From Arenimonas sp049195245 (GTDB lineage: Bacteria; Pseudomonadota; Gammaproteobacteria; Xanthomonadales; Xanthomonadaceae), in the NCBI RefSeq assembly GCF_049195245.1, contig NZ_JBMIRR010000027.1, positions 1 through 64,000 of the forward strand: DNA of 64,000 nt, given 5' to 3'. Made by a program: the position numbers and the translations under genes. The notes below the pieces were generated by a model. It saw only the letters and a list, made by a program, of their open reading frames with translations, had not been told where the DNA came from and searched no databases. Below, piece by piece: positions 60,372 to 64,000 of this stretch; positions within the stretch are counted from its first letter, which is position 1; every line of letters starts with the position of its first letter.

Positions 60372-60957
60372 AGCGCGGCCGCGTCGCCGGCCGCACCTCG
60401 TGCTCGATGCCGTCGCTGAGGAAGACGGCCAGCGTGCCCTGCCGCGGCGCGATGTCCTGCGGGCCCTCGGGCAGGTGCAGGCGCAGCGCGCCGCCGGCGT
60501 CCCCAGGCCAGTCGGGGTTGAGGTAAACCACCAGCGACAGCACGCGCGCGTCGTCGCTGCGGAAGCGGTCGCGATGGCGCGCGTAGGACGCGCCCACCGG
60601 GTAATGCGCGAAGTGCGCCTCGACCTCATCCAGGCCCAGCAGCAGGCGGCGGTTGAGCTCGACCCGCAGCTGGTCGAGTCCCGCCAACAGGGCGCGCGCT
60701 GCGGCGCCGCAGGCGGGATCGTCCAGCCACAGCGTGGCGTCGCCGCGCAGGCCGGCGTGGCGGCGATCGCCGGCGCGTCCGGTGGCCGCGGGCTGCAGCC
60801 GCCCGGACGCGGCATGGGTGATCGCTTCTTCACGCGCCGCGACCAGCAGCGCGGTGTCCGGCGGAAGGTCCAGCGTGGCCCAGTCGTGCGTGCGCAGGCG
60901 CGCGGCCAGCGCGTCGGTCAGGCGGTCGTCGGCCAGCGGGGAAGGCGGGGCGGGCAT
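60328..60957 (-). CDS. 2-oxoglutarate/Fe(II)-dependent oxygenase (prolyl 4-hydroxylase-like)
   Basis: 209 aa. Double-stranded beta-helix with Fe ligands HxD in YARHRDRF and the distal His in DGIEHEVRPATRPRFSVAAWFR, with Arg to bind 2-oxoglutarate. The intervening LSLVVYLNPDWPGDAGGALRLH is the P4Hc core. Resembles the SM-20/EGL-9-like bacterial hydroxylases; target protein unknown. ATG 60957 (MPAPPSPL). The open frame continues upstream without homology into the opposite-strand rhomboid gene. Confidence 0.88.
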   Translation of the reverse strand: MPAPPSPLADDRLTDALAARLRTHDWATLDLPPDTALLVAAREEAITHAASGRLQPAATGRAGDRRHAGLRGDATLWLDDPACGAAARALLAGLDQLRVELNRRLLLGLDEVEAHFAHYPVGASYARHRDRFRSDDARVLSLVVYLNPDWPGDAGGALRLHLPEGPQDIAPRQGTLAVFLSDGIEHEVRPATRPRFSVAAWFRQRPRAG

Positions 60958-60962
60958 GCCGG

Positions 60963-60968
60963 TATGAT
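60963..60968 (+). promoter_or_regulatory. -10 box of rhomboid gene
   Basis: TATGAT in GGTATGATACGGG, 31 nt before the ATG at 61000, in the 42-bp divergent gap. Confidence 0.5.
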
Positions 60969-60999
60969 ACGGGCTGGTTCCTGTCCGGATGCGCCAACG

Positions 61000-61656
61000 A
61001 TGCAGTTCCCTCCGCTTACTAAGAAGCTGCTCTGGGTCCTCGCGGCGATGCTGCTGCTGCCGCTGGTGCTGCCGCGCAGCCTGGCGCCGCACCTGATGCT
61101 GTGGCCGCTGGGCGACGACGGTTCGGCGATGGCCTCGCAGTACGGCTTCGCGCCCTGGCAGGTGCTGACGCACGTGGTGCTCGACACCGCGCCGATGCAC
61201 CTGATCTTCATCGCGCTCACTGTGGTGTTCTTCGGCTCGCAGCTGGAGATGATGTGGGGCGAGCGGCGCTACGGCCTGTACCTGCTCACCTGCGCGGCGG
61301 GCGGCGGCGTGTTCCAGCTGCTGGTGATGAGCATCGGCCTGCGTTATGGCGTGATTCCCTACCTGCCGTCGGCGGGCGCCAGCGCGGTGGCGTTCGGCAT
61401 CCTGTTCGCGTGTGCCTATCTGAATCCGCACCAGCGGGTGATGCTGCTCATTCCACCGATCCCGATGAAGATGTGGGTGCTGGTGGCGGTGATCTGCGGC
61501 ATGGAGCTGGCGTTTGGCGTGTTTGCGTCTGACAACGGGCTGGCCCACCTGGGCTTTCTGGGCGGCATGCTGGCGGGGTGGCTGCATATCCGGTACTGGC
61601 GGGGGTTGCCGCCGTTCCGGCCGAGGCGGCCGCCGGGGCCGCGCCTGGTGCGTTGA
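61000..61656 (+). CDS. Rhomboid-family intramembrane protease
   Basis: 218 aa, six TM segments. The rhomboid core is visible: VLTHVVLDTAPMHLIFIALTVVFFG (L1 and TM2 region), GSQLEMMWGERRYG (ExxxG...ER), the serine in YLPSAGASAVAFGILFACAY, and the partner His in NGLAHLGFLGGMLAGW. The usual GxSG reads GASA, so the Ser-His dyad is present but the Gly after Ser is Ala. The C-terminus is Pro/Arg-rich and cytosolic. Substrate unknown. Confidence 0.9.
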   Translation: MQFPPLTKKLLWVLAAMLLLPLVLPRSLAPHLMLWPLGDDGSAMASQYGFAPWQVLTHVVLDTAPMHLIFIALTVVFFGSQLEMMWGERRYGLYLLTCAAGGGVFQLLVMSIGLRYGVIPYLPSAGASAVAFGILFACAYLNPHQRVMLLIPPIPMKMWVLVAVICGMELAFGVFASDNGLAHLGFLGGMLAGWLHIRYWRGLPPFRPRRPPGPRLVR

Positions 61657-61668
61657 TCTGGCGTTGGT

Positions 61669-61707
61669 TTTTTTTGACGCGGATGAACGCTGAAAAACGC
61701 GGATAAC
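61669..61707 (+). repeat. Half-copy of the GCGGAT repeat
   Basis: TTTTTTTTGACGCGGATGAA followed by CGCTGAAAAACGCGGATAAC, closely matching the inner arm of the repeat at 59294-59511. It lies between two same-direction genes; the T8 run directly precedes it. Confidence 0.75.
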
Positions 61708-61746
61708 TCTACCGGCTGCTTACTGACGTTTGGGGGCGCCTTGGCG

Positions 61747-62052
61747 ATGGGTCTTCGTTGCGCGCATTGCGAGGCTTCGTTGGGTCAGTTCCGGCTGTTT
61801 AGTCAAAGTTGTGGGCAGTGCGGAAGCAAATACGTGGCACGTCCCGGGTTCTCGCCACTGCGAGGCATCCTGGGAATGCTCCTTCCCGCGATCTGGTTCG
61901 CGTCCTTGTTCCTGCCAGTTCCGATGTCGATCAAGCTGATCGGCGTGCCGCTGCTGCTGGCGGTCGCTGCGATCTGGCTGACGCTCGGCACCCAGGTGTG
62001 GGTGCATTCGCGTGGGCAGTCAGGGTCGGCGGCGCCGAAGATGGAGCGTTGA
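61747..62052 (+). CDS. Small zinc-ribbon-like membrane protein, atypical composition
   Basis: 101 aa. Two CxxC pairs near the N-terminus (CAHC at about 5-8 and CGQC at about 24-27, separated by 15 residues) suggest a rubredoxin-like zinc ribbon. Two hydrophobic segments follow (about 44-60 and 63-80), then a hydrophilic tail. Family not recognised. Codon use is less GC3-biased (TTT, AGT, CAA, AAA, GCA, CGA), unlike the flanks. ATG 61747 is chosen; a TTG two codons upstream is possible. It ends 10 bp from the convergent rapA. Confidence 0.62.
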   Translation: MGLRCAHCEASLGQFRLFSQSCGQCGSKYVARPGFSPLRGILGMLLPAIWFASLFLPVPMSIKLIGVPLLLAVAAIWLTLGTQVWVHSRGQSGSAAPKMER

Positions 62053-62062
62053 GGCGAAAGGG

Positions 62063-64000
62063 CTATCGGCGCAGCTGCAGGAAGTCGGTGCTGGCGACGA
62101 GGCGCAGGCTGTCCAGGCGCGGGCGGGCGGTGGGCAGGGCGGCGCGCAGGGCGTCGAGTTCGGATTCCAGCGCGGCGATTTCTTCGGGGCGCACGGCGGG
62201 GTTGACCTGGGCCAGGGCGCGCAGGCGGTCGATCTCGTTGCCCAGCAGCTGGTCGGCGGTGGTCAGGGCCGATTCGATGCGTTGGGCGGCCTGCAGCAGG
62301 GCTTCCTCCCGGGCGCGTTCCAGCATCGGCGGCACCAGGGCCGCGAGCACCTTGCGCTGGGGCGAGAGGTCGAAGACGCGGTCGCCGGCACGCAGGCGGG
62401 CGCGTTCGCCGGGCGCGAAGTCGGGGCGCAGCTGCAGGCGGGTGTCCACCGCCACCACCAGGGGCGCGGGCGGCAGGTAGCGCTCCACGTCCAGGCCGCG
62501 CGGGGCCACGCACTCCAGCACGCTCACGGCTTCCATCACCACGGTGCGCGGCGGCAGGCTGTCGTCCACCAGGAAGGCGGCGTTGCCCGATTCGCCCGAG
62601 ACCAGCAGTTCGCCGGCCGAGAGCAGCAGCGGGTGATCGGCGCGCAGGTAGAGCAGGTCGTCGCGGCCCAGTGCGGTCATGCGGTCGAAGGTGGCGGTGC
62701 GCGGGCCGTTCTTGAACTCTTCGAAGCCGTCCACGGTGACGTGTTCGGGATCGAGCAGCCACAGGTTGGCGGCCAGCGGCTCGTTGTGGATGCCGAAGTG
62801 CTCCAGCAGGCGCAGCGCGTGGTCGTCCATCGCGGCGTGGTGGTCGTCCTCGCGCAGCGCGGTGAGCAGGCGGGTGGACGGATGGCTGCGGCTGCCCAGT
62901 TCGAGCAGGCGGTCGCGGCCTTCGGCGATGATGCGGGCCAGCTCGGCGTGCTTGTCGCGCGTGCGCTTGATCAGCTCGGTCAGCGCGGGTTCGCGGGCGT
63001 CGCCGTCCTGGGCGGCCAGCTGCAGCAATTCGGCGCCGAAGCTGCGCAGCAGCTCGCGGCCGTCGGCCAGCACGCCGCGGAAGGCGTCCAGGCCTTCGTG
63101 CACCCAGCGCAGCAGCACGTCCTGCGCGCTGCCCGCCACTGCGGCGGCGTGGATGTTGACGTCGCCGCGCTGGCCGATGCGGTCCAGGCGGCCGATGCGC
63201 TGTTCCAGCATGTCCGGGTGCAGCGGCAGGTCCCACATCACCAGGTGCTGGGCGAACTGGAAGTTGCGGCCCTCGGCGCCGATCTCGCTGGCGATCAGCA
63301 GGCGCGCGCCTTCCGGATCGGCGAAGTAGGCGGCGTTGCGGTCGCGCTGCAACAGGTTCATGTCTTCGTGGAAGCGGGCGACCGGCAGGCCGCTGCGCAG
63401 GCGCAGCGCCTCTTCCAGTGCCTGCACCTTGGCGCGCGAGCGGCACAGCAGCAGCACCTTGGCGGGCGCCACGGCCTCGAGGATGCCCAGCAGCCAGTCC
63501 GTGCGCGGGTCGCGGGCATAGTCGTGCGCGGGCTCGTCGTCGGTTTCGCCGACATCGTGCGCGAACTCGGCGCGCAGGCGGCCGAGCACGGTGGGATCTT
63601 CCGGCACGTCGAGCGCGGTGAGGTGGGGCAGGCGCACGGGGAAGCCGCCGATCGCCGCGCGGCGGTTGCGGATCATCACTCGGCCGGTGCCGTGGCGGTC
63701 CACCAGGTCCGACAGCAGGGCGTCGCGCTCGCGGGTGTCGCCGGCGGCGATGCGGCCCAGCCGGCCGACCAGGGCCTCGTCGTCGCCGGGGAACAGCGCC
63801 GACAGGGTGGCCATGTCCTCGGTGGTGAGAGCCTGGTCCTCGAGCAGGCGTTCGGCCAGCGCCGAGAGCTCCAGGTAGCGGCGCGATTCTTCGCGGTAGC
63901 TTTCCAGGTCGGTGTAGCGGGCGGGGTCGAGCAGGCGCAGGCGGGCGAAGTGGCCGCCCAGGCCGAGTTGTTCCGGCGTGGCGGTGAGCAGCAGCAGGCC
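62063..64000 (-). CDS. rapA: RNA polymerase-associated helicase-like ATPase RapA, 5' truncated by window edge
   Basis: The C-terminal 645 residues are in the window; the frame remains open to base 64000, so the start is beyond it. RapA is a Swi2/Snf2 ATPase that frees RNA polymerase from post-termination complexes. At the edge, LLLTATPEQLGLGGHFARLRLLDPAR is Snf2 motif III and the RapA-specific follow-on. The C-terminal helicase lobe contains VLLLCRSRAKVQALEEAL, LLIASEIGAEGRNFQFAQHLVMWDLPLHPDMLEQRIGRLDRIGQ (motifs V-VI with QRIGRLDRIGQ). The RapA C-terminal domain ends DFLQLRR. An internal ATG at 63814 is not the start. Confidence 0.96.
   Translation of the reverse strand, partial: GLLLLTATPEQLGLGGHFARLRLLDPARYTDLESYREESRRYLELSALAERLLEDQALTTEDMATLSALFPGDDEALVGRLGRIAAGDTRERDALLSDLVDRHGTGRVMIRNRRAAIGGFPVRLPHLTALDVPEDPTVLGRLRAEFAHDVGETDDEPAHDYARDPRTDWLLGILEAVAPAKVLLLCRSRAKVQALEEALRLRSGLPVARFHEDMNLLQRDRNAAYFADPEGARLLIASEIGAEGRNFQFAQHLVMWDLPLHPDMLEQRIGRLDRIGQRGDVNIHAAAVAGSAQDVLLRWVHEGLDAFRGVLADGRELLRSFGAELLQLAAQDGDAREPALTELIKRTRDKHAELARIIAEGRDRLLELGSRSHPSTRLLTALREDDHHAAMDDHALRLLEHFGIHNEPLAANLWLLDPEHVTVDGFEEFKNGPRTATFDRMTALGRDDLLYLRADHPLLLSAGELLVSGESGNAAFLVDDSLPPRTVVMEAVSVLECVAPRGLDVERYLPPAPLVVAVDTRLQLRPDFAPGERARLRAGDRVFDLSPQRKVLAALVPPMLERAREEALLQAAQRIESALTTADQLLGNEIDRLRALAQVNPAVRPEEIAALESELDALRAALPTARPRLDSLRLVASTDFLQLRR

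Overview
This 64 kb window is a GC-rich (roughly two-thirds or more G+C by eye), densely packed chromosomal segment of a gammaproteobacterium. The Chp pilus chemotaxis cluster, the lptD-surA-pdxA-rsmA-apaG-apaH and queA-tgt-yajC-secD-secF orders, the suhB/trmJ divergent pair and the protein sequences suggest the Xanthomonadales (Lysobacteraceae/Xanthomonadaceae; Lysobacter, Luteimonas or Pseudoxanthomonas-like). No phage, plasmid, CRISPR, rRNA or tRNA gene was recognised. Both ends cut genes: chpA on the left, rapA on the right.

Layout. 1-5.4 kb: end of the Chp chemosensory operon (chpA, a CheB-like protein without its catalytic residues, chpC). 5.4-11 kb: rsmE-bioA (minus), nudE-cysQ-mazG (plus) and small membrane/lipoprotein genes. 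11.2-16.9 kb: an OmpR-type two-component pair followed by a MacAB-like tripartite efflux operon. 16.9-21.4 kb: isoaspartyl peptidase, a small membrane protein, ECF sigma factor plus VOC protein, AIM24 and TerB-like genes. 21.5-24.9 kb: dgkA, terC, lgt-thyA-folA. 24.9-34.2 kb (all minus): the outer-membrane/ribosome maturation operon lptD-surA-pdxA-rsmA-apaG-apaH and an HDAC-like/cobalamin adenosyltransferase/membrane protein group. 34.3-38.3 kb: two ubiquinone hydroxylases and a class III aminotransferase. 38.5-43.8 kb: an ABC-2 exporter with a secreted amidohydrolase and its own DesK/NarL-type two-component system. 43.9-49.5 kb: queuosine and Sec genes. 50.4-55.2 kb: suhB, trmJ and a periplasmic binding protein coupled to a GGDEF-EAL c-di-GMP enzyme. 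55.2-64 kb: exoD, a CorC/CNNM protein, a phosphate transporter pair, an alkyltransferase-like protein, a 2OG-Fe(II) oxygenase, a rhomboid and rapA.

The most unusual material is noncoding. Five junctions where convergent genes meet (17.9, 19.5, 36.7, 49.5-50.3 and 59.3-59.5 kb) hold long inverted repeats. Two are near-identical 78-82 bp palindromes whose arms differ only by compensated base pairs. A third locus carries the same core motif in tandem. One is an 834-bp foldback element: two diverged inverted arms of about 328 bp, each ending in a hairpin built on GAAGGTCACTTTCTGC. One is an inverted array of GCGGAT units. The other convergent junctions hold a short GC hairpin, or have no gap or a very short one. 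This suggests that structured repeats are kept, or inserted, as bidirectional 3' ends.

Translational coupling through ATGA/GTGA overlaps is pervasive. Some promoters place the -10 box so close to the start codon (nudE, ubiH, and the alkyltransferase-like gene) that leaderless mRNAs are likely.
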